Source: Bradyrhizobium sp. CSA207 (GTDB lineage Bacteria > Pseudomonadota > Alphaproteobacteria > Rhizobiales > Xanthobacteraceae). From it: 64,000 nucleotides of DNA. The notes beneath the pieces are model-generated. The model had not been told where the DNA came from and made no database searches. It was given only the letters and a program-made list of their open reading frames with translations. Positions 43,155 to 52,480 of the stretch are shown here, piece after piece (the first letter of the stretch is position 1; each line of letters starts with the position of its first letter). The position numbers were made by a program, and so were the translations under genes. The stretch is from the NCBI RefSeq assembly GCF_029051685.1, contig NZ_JAACFT010000005.1, positions 62,001 to 126,000 of the forward strand, written 5' to 3'.

Positions 43155-43844
43155 ATGGACGCTACGATCAAATCCATCCGCCCCAACAAGCCTTCCGACA
43201 AGCATGCCGAGGGTCGCCCCGCCGAGCTCGATCCTGCCGAATTCCTCGCGGCCGCCGTCCGCGCCGACCAGCCGCGCCCCGCGCGCGCCGAGGCCGAGCG
43301 TGCGGTCAAGACGCTGCTGGCCTATATCGGCGAGAACACCGAGCGCGAGGGGCTCTTGGACACGCCGCGCCGCGTGGTCGAGGCCTTCGACGAGCTCTAT
43401 CAGGGCTACCATCAGTGCCCGGCCGAGGTGCTCGACCGCACGTTCGGCGAGACCGCCGGCTATGATGACTTCGTGCTGGTGCGCGACATCGAGTTCACCT
43501 CGCAGTGCGAGCATCACATGATGCCGTTCTACGGCAAGGCGCATATCGCCTATACTCCGGTGGAGCGCGTCGTCGGTCTGTCCAAGCTCGCGCGCCTCAC
43601 CGATATCTTCGCCCGCAGGCTCCAGACCCAGGAGCACCTGACGGCGCAGATCGCGGCGGCGATCGACGAGGTCCTCAAACCCCGCGGCGTTGCCGTGCTG
43701 ATCGAAGCCGAGCATACCTGCATGTCGGTGCGCGGTGTCGCCAAGCATGGTGCCTCGACGTTCACCAGCCGCTTCACCGGCATGTTCCGCGACAATCCGG
43801 CGGAACAGGCCCGCTTTCTGTCCCTGGTGCGAGGCACGCGCTGA
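43155..43844 (+). CDS. folE: GTP cyclohydrolase I
   Basis: The protein is 229 aa from ATG 43155, with GGAG about 8 bases upstream. The core has the zinc residues in [12 protein letters not shown] and HTCMSVRGV, and [21 protein letters not shown] near the N-terminus. It converts GTP to dihydroneopterin triphosphate for folate (and queuosine/pterin) synthesis. An N-terminal extension of about 60 residues is polar. HisI follows 29 bases later. Confidence 0.96.
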   Translation: MDATIKSIRPNKPSDKHAEGRPAELDPAEFLAAAVRADQPRPARAEAERAVKTLLAYIGENTEREGLLDTPRRVVEAFDELYQGYHQCPAEVLDRTFGETAGYDDFVLVRDIEFTSQCEHHMMPFYGKAHIAYTPVERVVGLSKLARLTDIFARRLQTQEHLTAQIAAAIDEVLKPRGVAVLIEAEHTCMSVRGVAKHGASTFTSRFTGMFRDNPAEQARFLSLVRGTR

Positions 43845-43873
43845 CCTCGCGAACGCTTTTGGCGAGGACGCCC

Positions 43874-44296
43874 GTGTCCGCTCACTCTCACGACGTCGAG
43901 GAAGGCCTTGCCTTCCTCCCCAAATTCGATGCGGCCGGCCTCGTCACCTGCGTAGCGACCGATGCCGCCAGCGGCGACGTGCTGATGGTCGCGCACATGA
44001 ACGAGGAAGCGCTGCGCAAGACCATTGCGACCGGCGAAGCCTGGTACTTCAGCCGTTCGCGCAATGCCTTGTGGCGAAAAGGTGAGACGTCAGGTCAGAC
44101 CCAGCGTGTGGTCGAAATCCGCACCGATTGCGACCAGGATGCGCTCTGGCTCCGCGTCGAGCAGATCGGCGCGGCCTGCCACACCGGCCGCCGGTCCTGC
44201 TTCTATCGCAAGATCGAGCCCGAGGGTGGGATTGCGAAGCTCGTCTTCGTCGATGCGGAGCGGCTGTTCGATCCAGGCGACGTCTATCAGAAATAG
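43874..44296 (+). CDS. hisI: phosphoribosyl-AMP cyclohydrolase
   Basis: The protein is 140 aa from GTG 43874, with GAGGA upstream. Diagnostic blocks are [53 protein letters not shown] and [11 protein letters not shown], which supply the zinc and magnesium ligands. It catalyses the third step of histidine synthesis. There is no fused HisE domain. It is probably cotranscribed with folE. Confidence 0.96.
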   Translation: MSAHSHDVEEGLAFLPKFDAAGLVTCVATDAASGDVLMVAHMNEEALRKTIATGEAWYFSRSRNALWRKGETSGQTQRVVEIRTDCDQDALWLRVEQIGAACHTGRRSCFYRKIEPEGGIAKLVFVDAERLFDPGDVYQK

Positions 44297-44300
44297 TCCG

Positions 44301-44410
44301 CCGTGATTCCGGGGCGCGCGAAGCGCGAACCCGGAATCCATCGCAAGGCATCACGTGCGACGGAATGGATTCCGGGGTTCATCGCTGGCGCGATGCCCCC
44401 GGAATGACGG
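44301..44410. repeat. compound palindromic intergenic repeat
   Basis: Outer arms CCGTGATTCCGGGG (44301) and CCCCGGAATGACGG (44397-44410) enclose a second dyad, GAACCCGGAATCCAT (44327-44341) with ATGGATTCCGGGGTTC (44365-44380). It lies between hisI and the lytic transglycosylase and may also serve as a terminator. Confidence 0.75.
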
Positions 44411-44421
44411 CGAGAGCCAAT

Positions 44422-44440
44422 TTAACCCCGCATTAACCAT
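44422..44440 (+). promoter_or_regulatory. CtrA-type binding box upstream of lytic transglycosylase
   Basis: TTAA, seven bases, then TTAACCAT matches the CtrA consensus and its extended half-site. It is 77 bases upstream of the ATG at 44517. Confidence 0.65.
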
Positions 44441-44516
44441 GCCTGTCCCACGGTGAGACGACGGGGCGTCCGAATTGCCGGCGCCGCTCAACGCCGCGCG
44501 GAGCGGGCACGTCATC

Positions 44517-45536
44517 ATGTCGGTCGACAATTTCAGTGCCACGCAGACGGCCGGTATCGATCCGTCACCGGCGCGCGTCGCCGGTGCGATCAAGCAGGCT
44601 TCGAACATCAGCGGCGTCAGCTTCGAATACATGCTGACAACGGCCAAGATGGAGTCGGATTTCAACCCGGCCGCTGGTGCGACCACATCATCCGCGCACG
44701 GACTCTACCAGTTCATCGACCAGACTTGGCTGGGGACAGTGAAGGAGGCGGGCGCCCAGCTCGGCTATGGCAGCTATTCCGATGCCATCACGAAGACCTC
44801 GTCGGGCACTTACACCGTCGATGATCCCATGATGAAGCGGTCGATCATGAAGCTGCGCGACGATCCGGAGGCCGCATCCAGCATGGCCGCGGCGCTGACG
44901 CAGTCCAACAGTTTCAAGCTCACCGGCATGCTCGGCCGCAGGCCGTCGGACAGCGAGCTGTATATGGCGCACTTCATGGGCGTCGGCGGGGCCGCCAAGC
45001 TGATCGCCAATGCCGAGGACAATCCGCAAGCCGTCGGCGCGCGGCTGTTTCCCAATGCGGCGGCCGCCAACCGTTCGATCTTCTACGCCAGGGACGGCCG
45101 CGCACGCAGCGTCTCCGAGGTCTATTCGGTTTTGGACGCGCGCTATGCGAGCGCGGCGAATGCTAAATCGACCCGCAGTGCGATGGCGATGTACGGCGGT
45201 ACGCCGTCGACCACGCAGGTGGCGAGTGCAAACGGCGTGCAGGCGACGGCGCCGGTGATCAACAACGCCGCCTATCTTCAGACCTTCCCGGATACGCGCG
45301 CCGTGACGCCCGTCAGTACGACATCGCCAACAATTGTCGCGGACAATGCGCCGAGCACGCCGGCGTTTCGCTCGATCTATCAGCCCGGCGACACCACCCA
45401 GCCGGTCTCGACGACAGTGCAGAAATTGTGGGGCAACAATGCCTCGCTCACTTCGATCAGGTCAGCAACGCCCGACGTACGCCCGCCGCAGCCACTCGAT
45501 CTTTTCAGCGATCGCAGCGGCACCTTCTCAAGCTGA
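44517..45536 (+). CDS. lytic transglycosylase domain protein
   Basis: The protein is 339 aa from ATG 44517; TTG 44475 is an alternative. The SLT-like core has the catalytic glutamate in AKMESDFNPAAGA, followed by SSAHGLYQFIDQTWL. A region HFMGVGGAAKLI also fits lysozyme-like folds. The C-terminal 130 residues are Ser/Thr/Pro-rich and disordered. No signal peptide is seen, which is common for flagellar-export or specialised muramidases. The CtrA box upstream supports a role in cell-cycle-linked wall remodelling or flagellar assembly. Confidence 0.85.
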   Translation: MSVDNFSATQTAGIDPSPARVAGAIKQASNISGVSFEYMLTTAKMESDFNPAAGATTSSAHGLYQFIDQTWLGTVKEAGAQLGYGSYSDAITKTSSGTYTVDDPMMKRSIMKLRDDPEAASSMAAALTQSNSFKLTGMLGRRPSDSELYMAHFMGVGGAAKLIANAEDNPQAVGARLFPNAAAANRSIFYARDGRARSVSEVYSVLDARYASAANAKSTRSAMAMYGGTPSTTQVASANGVQATAPVINNAAYLQTFPDTRAVTPVSTTSPTIVADNAPSTPAFRSIYQPGDTTQPVSTTVQKLWGNNASLTSIRSATPDVRPPQPLDLFSDRSGTFSS

Positions 45537-45746
45537 CATCCACTCGCGTATCCCGGACAAGGCGCCGCACATCATTGCGTGCTGCGCTGCGTCCCGGACC
45601 TGTTAGCGAGGCGGCTTTGTTCCCTTAACAAAACGTCAATAAAACCAGCCAGTTATGGTGAACGCTTTGTTAAGCGTCGTGGTTTATTTTGCGTTGCAGG
45701 TGACAAGCCGTCACCGCTTCGTCGGGTTGCGTAGGCCGGAAGGACC

Positions 45747-46922
45747 ATGATCGTTCGGCAGTTCATCAATTGGATCAGGACGGCGTCCGCTGGCGAGCGG
45801 GCCGAGGCGACGCGGGCATTGGCCCGGGCTTGGCTGATCTCCGACCTTTCCCATGACGACCGCGTCGCCGCAGAGGGGGCGCTGCTGATGCTGCTTGACG
45901 ATGCCTCGCCGCTGGTGCGGCAGGCGATGGCCGAGGCCTTTTCGCGCAGCACGGATGCGCCGGCCGCCATCGTGCGGGCGCTGTCGACGGACCAGCCGAC
46001 TGTCGCACTGCCCGTGCTCGAACATTCTCCGCTCCTGATCGATGCGGATCTGGTCGACATCGTTGCGACCGGCACAAGCGAAGTGCAGTGCGCCGTCGCC
46101 CGCCGTATCGTACTGCCGGCCTCCGTCTGCGCCGCGATCGCCGAGGTCGGTTGCGCCGCGGCCGCGCTGGAGCTGATCGAAAATCCCTACGCCGAGCTCG
46201 CGCCGTTCTCCTGGGACCGCATCGTCGAGCGTCACGGCCATCTTGCCGCAATCCGCGAAGCCATGCTGGTGATCGAGGACCTGCCTGCCGCCACGCGTGC
46301 CGCGCTGGTGGCAAAACTCTCGGAGACGCTGTCGCAATTCGTCGTGGCGCGGAACTGGCTGAGCGCCGACCGTGCCGACCGCATGATGATCGAGGCGCGC
46401 GACCGCTCCACCATGAACATCGCGGCGCGCTCGCGCGGCGAGGAGATGCAGGGGCTGGTGCGGCATCTGCGTGTCACGGGCCAGCTTACCGCGGGCCTGA
46501 TCCTGCGCGCGCTGCTGTCGAGCAACCTCGACCTGTTCGACGCGGCGCTGGCCGAGCTCGCCGATCTGCCGTTGGCGCGCGTCTCTGCGCTGCTGCATGA
46601 TCGTGGCGGCGCCGGCCTGCACGCGCTGCTGCGCCGCGCCGGGCTTCCCGAGGCCACTTTCGCGGCGTTCCAGGTCGCGCTCGATGCCTGCCACGAGCAA
46701 GGTTTCGTCGATACCGATGAGAGTGCCGTGCGGCTGCGCCGGCGCATGGTCGAGCGCGTGCTCACCCATTGCGAGACCGACGGCGGTGCCACCGAGCCGC
46801 TGATGATCCTGCTGCGCCGCTTCGCCACCGAATCGGCGCGTGAAGAGGCGAGGCTGTTCTGCGACGAATTGGTCGCGGAGGAGACGATCGTGCCGGCCTA
46901 TGACGATCTGATCGCGGCGTAG
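45747..46922 (+). CDS. DUF2336 domain-containing protein
   Basis: The protein is 391 aa from ATG 45747, with GGAAGGA upstream. It is all-helical with HEAT-like repeats, for example MLLDDASPLVRQAMAEAFSR and VLEHSPLLIDADLVDIVATG. This matches DUF2336 proteins of alphaproteobacteria, whose function is not established. No catalytic or membrane segments are visible. A near-CtrA sequence (TTAA-N7-TCAA, 45625-45639) lies about 110 bases upstream. Its neighbours are a transglycosylase and an Hpt/response-regulator pair. Confidence 0.87.
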   Translation: MIVRQFINWIRTASAGERAEATRALARAWLISDLSHDDRVAAEGALLMLLDDASPLVRQAMAEAFSRSTDAPAAIVRALSTDQPTVALPVLEHSPLLIDADLVDIVATGTSEVQCAVARRIVLPASVCAAIAEVGCAAAALELIENPYAELAPFSWDRIVERHGHLAAIREAMLVIEDLPAATRAALVAKLSETLSQFVVARNWLSADRADRMMIEARDRSTMNIAARSRGEEMQGLVRHLRVTGQLTAGLILRALLSSNLDLFDAALAELADLPLARVSALLHDRGGAGLHALLRRAGLPEATFAAFQVALDACHEQGFVDTDESAVRLRRRMVERVLTHCETDGGATEPLMILLRRFATESAREEARLFCDELVAEETIVPAYDDLIAA

Positions 46923-46953
46923 CTCAAAGCGCGCGACGCGGCCCCACAAACTC

Positions 46954-47033
46954 CGTCATTGCGAGCGAAGCGAAGCAATCCAGTATCCCTCCGCGGAAAG
47001 ACTCTGGATTGCTTCGCTGCGCTCGCAATGACG
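46954..47033. repeat. long intergenic palindrome, copy 2
   Basis: Second copy of the family at 23905-23985. Arms are 31 bp with two mismatches and the loop again contains CCGCGGAA. It lies between the convergent stops of the DUF2336 and Hpt genes. Confidence 0.85.
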
Positions 47034-47042
47034 AAACGAGAG

Positions 47043-47621
47043 CTACTCCGCCGGCACGATGCTCGGTGCGAGGATCGCTTCGAGATGCTCGGGACGGTCG
47101 CGGTTGACGTGGGCGAGATAATCGTCGGCGACGTTGCGCAGGCGGCGGCTGAGCTCGGCGGAGACGCTGATGCTGTCGAGCTTTGTGTTCTCGTGCGCGA
47201 TGGCCAGGATGGCGTTGATGTGGTGCGTGAACAGCTCGGCCGGCACCTTCTCGAAATCAGGCGCGTGCTCGATGACGCGGCACAGGCTTTCGGCGATTGC
47301 CGCCGCCGACGGATAGCCGAACGTCGCAGCGTCGCCCTTGATGTCATGCGCGGCGCGGAACAGCTCGTCGCGCCTGTCCTTGGTGAAGCCGTCATTGCGT
47401 ATGGCGACGTAGGCGGCCGAAAGCCGGTTGACCTCAGTCGCCATCCAGTCCTTGAACTCGCCGGAGAGGCTGGCCAGCGCCTGCTCGGCGCGGCCGACCG
47501 GATCGTCCATGTCCTTGTCTTCGACCCGGCGCAGCACCTTGCGCAGCGGGTTGGGCTGCGTGATCAATTGATGCGTAGCGAAGGCCTTGACCTCGATGTC
47601 CCTTGCGCCGTTGTTCGCCAT
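47043..47621 (-). CDS. histidine phosphotransfer (Hpt) protein
   Basis: The protein is 192 aa from ATG 47621, with AGGGCGGA upstream. The Hpt signature FRAAHDIKGDAATFGYPSAA holds the phosphorylated histidine and the KGDA(A/S)xxG turn. It is helical throughout and soluble. It lies 31 bases downstream of a response regulator on the same strand. The two form a phosphorelay pair without a kinase nearby. The next gene upstream is nadK. Confidence 0.87.
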   Translation of the reverse strand: MANNGARDIEVKAFATHQLITQPNPLRKVLRRVEDKDMDDPVGRAEQALASLSGEFKDWMATEVNRLSAAYVAIRNDGFTKDRRDELFRAAHDIKGDAATFGYPSAAAIAESLCRVIEHAPDFEKVPAELFTHHINAILAIAHENTKLDSISVSAELSRRLRNVADDYLAHVNRDRPEHLEAILAPSIVPAE

Positions 47622-47652
47622 GATGTCCGCCCTGGCCGTGTGAGACGTTGCG

Positions 47653-48228
47653 CTAGATGGAGGAACGGGCCTTGTCGAGCAGCGAAGGTTGCTGGAGCAC
47701 CTCGTGCTTTTCGCCGACGCGGCGCTCGGGGCCCATATAGGCAGAGCTGGTGTTGCGGCGCCGGTCCGGACCGAAATAGGTCTTGGTCTTGATGAAGGGG
47801 CGGGGACTGGCGACCACGTTGAGGATGCGCTGGTAGAGCCCCTTGGCCGAGATCGGCTTGGCCAGAAATTCGGTGACGCCGGCATCGCGCGCGACCGTGA
47901 CGCGCCGCTTCTCGGAATGACCGGTCAGCATGATGATCGGCGCGTAGGGATTGCCCTTGGAGTCCGGCTGCCGGATCATCTGCGCCAGCTCGAGCCCGTC
48001 GAAGATGGGCATCGCCCAGTCGGTGATGACGATGTCGGGCACGTAGTGGCTGTACATTTCCAGCGCGGTCGCACCGTCCTCGGCCTCGTAGACTTCGCGC
48101 GCGCCAAACGAATGCAACAGCGTCCGCAGGATGCGGCGCATGTGCGGATTGTCGTCACAGACGAGGAAGCGCAGCTTGTTGAAATCGATGCGGAACATGG
48201 CGCCCGGGCCGAAGCGGTCAACTTTCAT
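47653..48228 (-). CDS. single-domain response regulator with short tail
   Basis: The protein is 191 aa from ATG 48228, or 181 aa if it begins at ATG 48198 (MFRIDFNKLRFLVCDDN). The receiver domain has the acidic pair in VCDDNPHMRR, phospho-acceptor Asp in VITDWAMPIFDG, Thr in IIMLTGHSEK and Lys in FLAKPISAKG. About 60 C-terminal residues (YFGPDRRRN, GPERRVGEKHEV) are basic and not a DNA-binding domain. It is therefore a CheY/DivK-like messenger. A TTAACCAT half-site overlaps the upstream start. Confidence 0.88.
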   Translation of the reverse strand: MKVDRFGPGAMFRIDFNKLRFLVCDDNPHMRRILRTLLHSFGAREVYEAEDGATALEMYSHYVPDIVITDWAMPIFDGLELAQMIRQPDSKGNPYAPIIMLTGHSEKRRVTVARDAGVTEFLAKPISAKGLYQRILNVVASPRPFIKTKTYFGPDRRRNTSSAYMGPERRVGEKHEVLQQPSLLDKARSSI

Positions 48229-48295
48229 TAACCATATCGTGCCGAGGGTTAACGAAGCGTTGCGACCGGGGACCGGCGAGCTCCGGGCAGATCCT

Positions 48296-49075
48296 TCAGG
48301 AGCCGAACTGCTCGCGCAGAATGCGCTCTTCCAGGCTGTGGCCGGGATCGAACAGCATCCGCATCGAGATGGTCTTGTCGGACAGGACCTCGACCCGGCG
48401 GACGTCGCGCACCTCGTCATGGTCGGCGACTGCCGCGACGGGGCGCTTGTCGTCTTCCAGCACCTCTATCACGACATAGGCCGTGTTGGGCAGCAGCGCG
48501 CCGCGCCAGCGGCGCGGGCGGAACGCGCTGATCGGCGTCAACGCCAGCAGGGCGGCGTTGATCGGCAGGATCGGTCCCTGGGCGGACAGATTGTAGGCCG
48601 TCGAGCCTGCCGGCGTCGCCACCATGATGCCGTCGGCGATCAGCTCGGTCATGCGCTCGCGCTCGTCGATCAGGATCCGCAGCCGCGCCGCCTGGTGGGT
48701 CTGTCGGAACAGGGCGACTTCGTTGATGGCATGATGCAGGTGGACGCGATCATTGACGTCGGTGGCGCGCATCAGCAGCGGATGGATCAAAGACTCCTGT
48801 GCTGCCTCGAGGCGTGCGCGCAGATCGTGCGTCGCGTACTCGTTCATCAGGAATCCGACCGTGCCGCGGTGCATGCCGTAGATCGGCTTTCCAGTGTGCA
48901 TGTGCTGATGCAGCGTCTGCAGCATCAGTCCGTCGCCGCCGAGCGCCACCACGACGTCGGCCTCCTTCGGCTCGCAATTGCCGTAGGTTTTTGTGAGCTG
49001 GCCGAAGGCGACCTGCGCCTCGCTGCTCGGGCTGGCGACGAAGGCAATCCGGTCGTATCGAGAGGGCTTGGTCAT
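48296..49075 (-). CDS. nadK: NAD kinase
   Basis: The protein is 259 aa from ATG 49075, with GGAAG 6 bases upstream. The kinase signature GGDG is in [15 protein letters not shown], the NE motif is in LMNEYAT and NEVALFR, and the glycine-rich loop is [20 protein letters not shown]. It phosphorylates NAD to NADP. The length fits the short alphaproteobacterial form. It is upstream of the response-regulator pair on the same strand. Confidence 0.95.
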   Translation of the reverse strand: MTKPSRYDRIAFVASPSSEAQVAFGQLTKTYGNCEPKEADVVVALGGDGLMLQTLHQHMHTGKPIYGMHRGTVGFLMNEYATHDLRARLEAAQESLIHPLLMRATDVNDRVHLHHAINEVALFRQTHQAARLRILIDERERMTELIADGIMVATPAGSTAYNLSAQGPILPINAALLALTPISAFRPRRWRGALLPNTAYVVIEVLEDDKRPVAAVADHDEVRDVRRVEVLSDKTISMRMLFDPGHSLEERILREQFGS

Positions 49076-49392
49076 GGCTTCCGGGCAGGGCAGCTGGCTC
49101 GAGAAGGTTCCGCCGGGCTCGTCTATACACCTCGGCCTGTATTGTCGAGGATAACAGCCCCTCAAAGCAAACCGGCGGCGGGTCGGGCGGCCGCCCGTGC
49201 TGATTCAGGGTAAAAAACCGGCTCGAATTGGGCGGGGGCCGTGCCATGATCCAGATCGGTCGGGCAGACCCGATGCGCAAAGCCAACCAGGCGCTTTGGA
49301 TCCCCCAAACCGTCGCAATTGGCCGCTACAACTTTCGCCAGCGCTGGCCGGCAAGCGATGATGCGCAAGCACGGCCGGCAGGGAGAATCGTC

Positions 49393-50952
49393 ATGGTCAT
49401 GCGTTGGTCGGCGCTGTGCCGAACGGGGCTGGTGCTGGCAATATCTGCATTCGCCTTTGCAGGCTTCGCACGCGCGGATGATCCGCCGCAGCCGCGCTCC
49501 GAGACAACGGCGCCAACCGGCCAGAAGGGCGGGCGCGGCGCTGGCGCGCAGAACGTGGCGCCATCTGCCGCCGAGCCGCATCGTCTCCCGGCGGATTCGA
49601 CCACCAGGCAGACGCTTGATCTGCCCGGGCGGACGCTCAACTTCGTCGCAACCGCCGGCTCGATCCGCGTGTTCAACGAGAAGGGGGAGCCGCTCGCCGA
49701 CATCGCCACCACCTCCTACGAGCTCGACGGCGCCGACCGCGCTACGCGCCCGGTCACGTTCCTGTTCAACGGCGGGCCTGGTGCGTCGTCGGCCTGGCTC
49801 CAGCTCGGTGCTGCCGGGCCTTGGCGGCTGCCGCTCGACGGCGAAGCGCTATCGCCATCGGCGTCGCCCGAGGTGAAGCCAAATGCGGAAACCTGGCTCG
49901 ACTTCACCGATCTCGTCTTCATCGATCCCGTCGGCACTGGCTACAGCCGCTTCTCCGCAAGTGGAGACGACGCGCGAAAACGGTTCTATTCGGTCGACGG
50001 CGACGTCAATTCGATCGCGCTCGTGATCCGCCGCTGGCTCGAGAAGCATGACCGGCTGGTCTCGCCGAAATACGTCGCGGGCGAGAGCTATGGCGGCATT
50101 CGCGGACCGAAGGTCGTGCGCCAGTTGCAGCTCCAGCACGGCGTCGGCGTCCGGGGGCTGGTCCTGGTGTCGCCGTTGCTCGACTTCCGCGAGTTCACCG
50201 GCACCAGCCTTCTGCAATATGTCGCGACCTTGCCCAGCTACGCCGCGGTGGCCCGTCAAGCCAAGGGACCGGTCACGCGCGCCGATCTTGCCGACGTCGA
50301 GGCTTACGCGCGCGGCGAGTTCCTGGCTGATCTCATCAAGGGCGAGGCGGACAAGGAGGCGACCAACCGTCTTGCCGACAAGATCGCCAGCCTGACCGGC
50401 ATCGACCAGACCGTAAGCCGCAGGCTCGCCGGCCGCTTCGACGTCGGTGAATTCCGCCGCGAACTGGACCGCAAGAACGGCAAGGTGACCGGACGCTACG
50501 ACGCTTCCGTGCGCGGCTTCGATCCCTATCCGGATTCGGGCAACTCCCGGTTCGGCGATCCCTCAGGCGATGCGCTCCAGGCGCCGCTGACGAGTGCCGC
50601 GGTCGACGTCCTGACACGCAAGCTCAACTGGCGGCCGGACGGCTCTTATGAAATTCTGAACGGCGCCGTCGAACGCAATTGGGATTTTGGCAACGGCATC
50701 AGCCCGCCTCAGTCGGTGTCGGAGCTGCGCCAGATCCTCGCCACCGATGCGAAGCTGAGCGTGCTGGTCGCGCATGGCCTGTTTGATCTCGCCACGCCCT
50801 ATTTCGGAACGAAGCGGGTGCTCGACCAATTGCCGGCCTTTGCGACGCAACGCGTGAAGTTCGTCGTCTATCCCGGGGGCCACATGTTCTATTCACGCGA
50901 CGGCTCGCGGCAGGCGCTTCGCAGTGAGGTCGAGGCGCTGATCAGGGAGTAG
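49393..50952 (+). CDS. secreted S10-family serine carboxypeptidase
   Basis: The protein is 519 aa from ATG 49393, with GGGAGA about 7 bases upstream. A signal peptide (LCRTGLVLAISAFAFAGFARA) is followed by a disordered Pro/Gly linker and the peptidase. It shows FLFNGGPGASSAWLQLG, the nucleophile GESYGGIRGPK, catalytic Asp in GLFDLATPY and His in YPGGHMFY. Bacterial S10 peptidases trim peptides from the C-terminus. It is periplasmic or exported. It is divergent from nadK and convergent with the serine hydrolase at 51 kb. Confidence 0.9.
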   Translation: MVMRWSALCRTGLVLAISAFAFAGFARADDPPQPRSETTAPTGQKGGRGAGAQNVAPSAAEPHRLPADSTTRQTLDLPGRTLNFVATAGSIRVFNEKGEPLADIATTSYELDGADRATRPVTFLFNGGPGASSAWLQLGAAGPWRLPLDGEALSPSASPEVKPNAETWLDFTDLVFIDPVGTGYSRFSASGDDARKRFYSVDGDVNSIALVIRRWLEKHDRLVSPKYVAGESYGGIRGPKVVRQLQLQHGVGVRGLVLVSPLLDFREFTGTSLLQYVATLPSYAAVARQAKGPVTRADLADVEAYARGEFLADLIKGEADKEATNRLADKIASLTGIDQTVSRRLAGRFDVGEFRRELDRKNGKVTGRYDASVRGFDPYPDSGNSRFGDPSGDALQAPLTSAAVDVLTRKLNWRPDGSYEILNGAVERNWDFGNGISPPQSVSELRQILATDAKLSVLVAHGLFDLATPYFGTKRVLDQLPAFATQRVKFVVYPGGHMFYSRDGSRQALRSEVEALIRE

Positions 50953-51048
50953 AGCATGGTCCAGACCCGAAGGGCGGCGTGAGCGCAAAGTGCGTAGCGG
51001 TTTTCCGTCGCGACAAACGCGGAACGCGTTTGCGCGGAGATCATGCTC
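50952..51048. repeat. intergenic repeat with GAGCATG/CATGCTC ends
   Basis: GAGCATG at 50952 and CATGCTC at 51042 are inverted ends. The interior holds GCGGTTTTCCG and AACGCG dyads. It lies between two convergent genes. A related piece lies at 58409-58454. Confidence 0.55.
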
Positions 51049-51052
51049 CAAT

Positions 51053-52435
51053 TTAAACAGGCCGGCGTTTTCGCGGTTTGTATCTCCGCGCGATCTCGCG
51101 GGCCACGATTCGCTCCGGCTTGACGTTGGCGCCTGCGAGCCAGATTTCGCTCACCTTGCCATGCTTGTCACGGACGCGGCGCACCGGCTCGCCGTGGCTG
51201 GAGGTCCCGGCGGCCGAAGCGAACTTGCCGATGTCGCGGCCGGTCACCTCGATTTCGCCGGCATCCATGAACGGATTGTTGAACTGCGGATTGGCGACGA
51301 GCACGCGGTTACCCGCGGGTACCAGATCGGTCGCGCCCCAGATCGTCCACCAGCGGCCGGTCCAGTCGCGCACGCGGCGGTCGGGCGCGCCGCGGGTCTG
51401 GAAGACGCGCAGGATCTGCATCGCGCCGTCCATCCAGAACGGCGCTGCGCCGTCGATGGAGTTGCTCAAGATGCTGATCGCGAGTTCGCAAGAAGGGATG
51501 CAGCAGGTCCGGGAGATGTAACCCTGAAAGTGGCCGCCATGACCGAACCAGTCCCAACCCTCGATCCGGCCGGCGCTGATACCCAAGCCGTAATAACCCT
51601 CGAAGCTCTGCGGGATGCGCCAATGATGCCGCGTCATCTCGCGCCGACTTGCGGCCGACAGCAGGCTCTTTTTCGCATTGGGCGCGAGCTGCGCGAAGAA
51701 TCGGGCGGTGTCGGCGGCGGTAGCGGCGAAGCCGGTGGCGGACGCCATGGCGTGCGTCGGATTATTGCCGGGGATCACGCAGCGCTTTCCCAGCGGGACT
51801 TTTCGCGTGTGGCCGCGCGCGAACGATGCGCCCTTTGGAAGCGGCACGTCCGGCTCCGTCTCGCGTAAACCCGCGGGCTCAATGATCTCGCGCTTGATCC
51901 AGACCGGGTAGGGCTCCCTCGTCACGGCTTCGATCACGAGGCCGATCAGGCCAAAGCCGTGATTGGAATATTTGAAGCGCGTGCCCGGCTCGATGACTGT
52001 CGGCAGCTTCAGCTCTGCGCGCAGCTCGCTCTCGTTCAGATAGGGGCGGCTGTCGATGAACTGGCCGGAATCGGCGCCGTCCCGCGTCAGCCCTGCGCTA
52101 TGCGAGAGCACCTGTGCGATCGTCGTCTCGGCAACGCGCGGATGCAGGCCACCGACATAGTCGCCGACGGGATCGTCGAGTCGGATCTTGCGCTGTTCGC
52201 GCAGCTTCATGATGCCAGCCGAAGTGAAGCTCTTTGAATGCGAGGCGATACGGAAGCGGTGGCGCGGGGTGAGTTTTTCGCCGGTATCGAGATCGGCGAG
52301 GCCGAACGCGTGCTCGGCGACGACTTCGCCGCGATGGGCGAACGCAACGATGACGCCCGGCTGCTGCGATGTCGTCAGTTGGAATTCGATCCAGGAGCCG
52401 ATGTAGTCGACCGCGGATCGTAGCCACGCGTCCAT
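51053..52435 (-). CDS. serine hydrolase, beta-lactamase family
   Basis: The protein is 460 aa from ATG 52435. The catalytic SxxK is ASHSKSFTSAG, the tyrosine motif is KYSNHGFGLIG and the third motif is FGHGGHFQG. No signal peptide is seen. A C-terminal domain of about 110 residues (WTGRWWTIWGATDLVPAGN) resembles the lipocalin-like tail of D-aminopeptidase or DUF3471-type hydrolases. The substrate is unknown. It is the third such hydrolase in the window. Confidence 0.87.
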   Translation of the reverse strand: MDAWLRSAVDYIGSWIEFQLTTSQQPGVIVAFAHRGEVVAEHAFGLADLDTGEKLTPRHRFRIASHSKSFTSAGIMKLREQRKIRLDDPVGDYVGGLHPRVAETTIAQVLSHSAGLTRDGADSGQFIDSRPYLNESELRAELKLPTVIEPGTRFKYSNHGFGLIGLVIEAVTREPYPVWIKREIIEPAGLRETEPDVPLPKGASFARGHTRKVPLGKRCVIPGNNPTHAMASATGFAATAADTARFFAQLAPNAKKSLLSAASRREMTRHHWRIPQSFEGYYGLGISAGRIEGWDWFGHGGHFQGYISRTCCIPSCELAISILSNSIDGAAPFWMDGAMQILRVFQTRGAPDRRVRDWTGRWWTIWGATDLVPAGNRVLVANPQFNNPFMDAGEIEVTGRDIGKFASAAGTSSHGEPVRRVRDKHGKVSEIWLAGANVKPERIVAREIARRYKPRKRRPV

Positions 52436-52480
52436 TGCGCACCGATTCTAAGGGGAGGATTACGGCGCGAAGGCTAGCCG

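Noticed and set aside
44301..47033. repeats as a CRISPR array
   Set aside because: The repeats are palindromic, dispersed singly and have no regular spacers; no cas genes are present.
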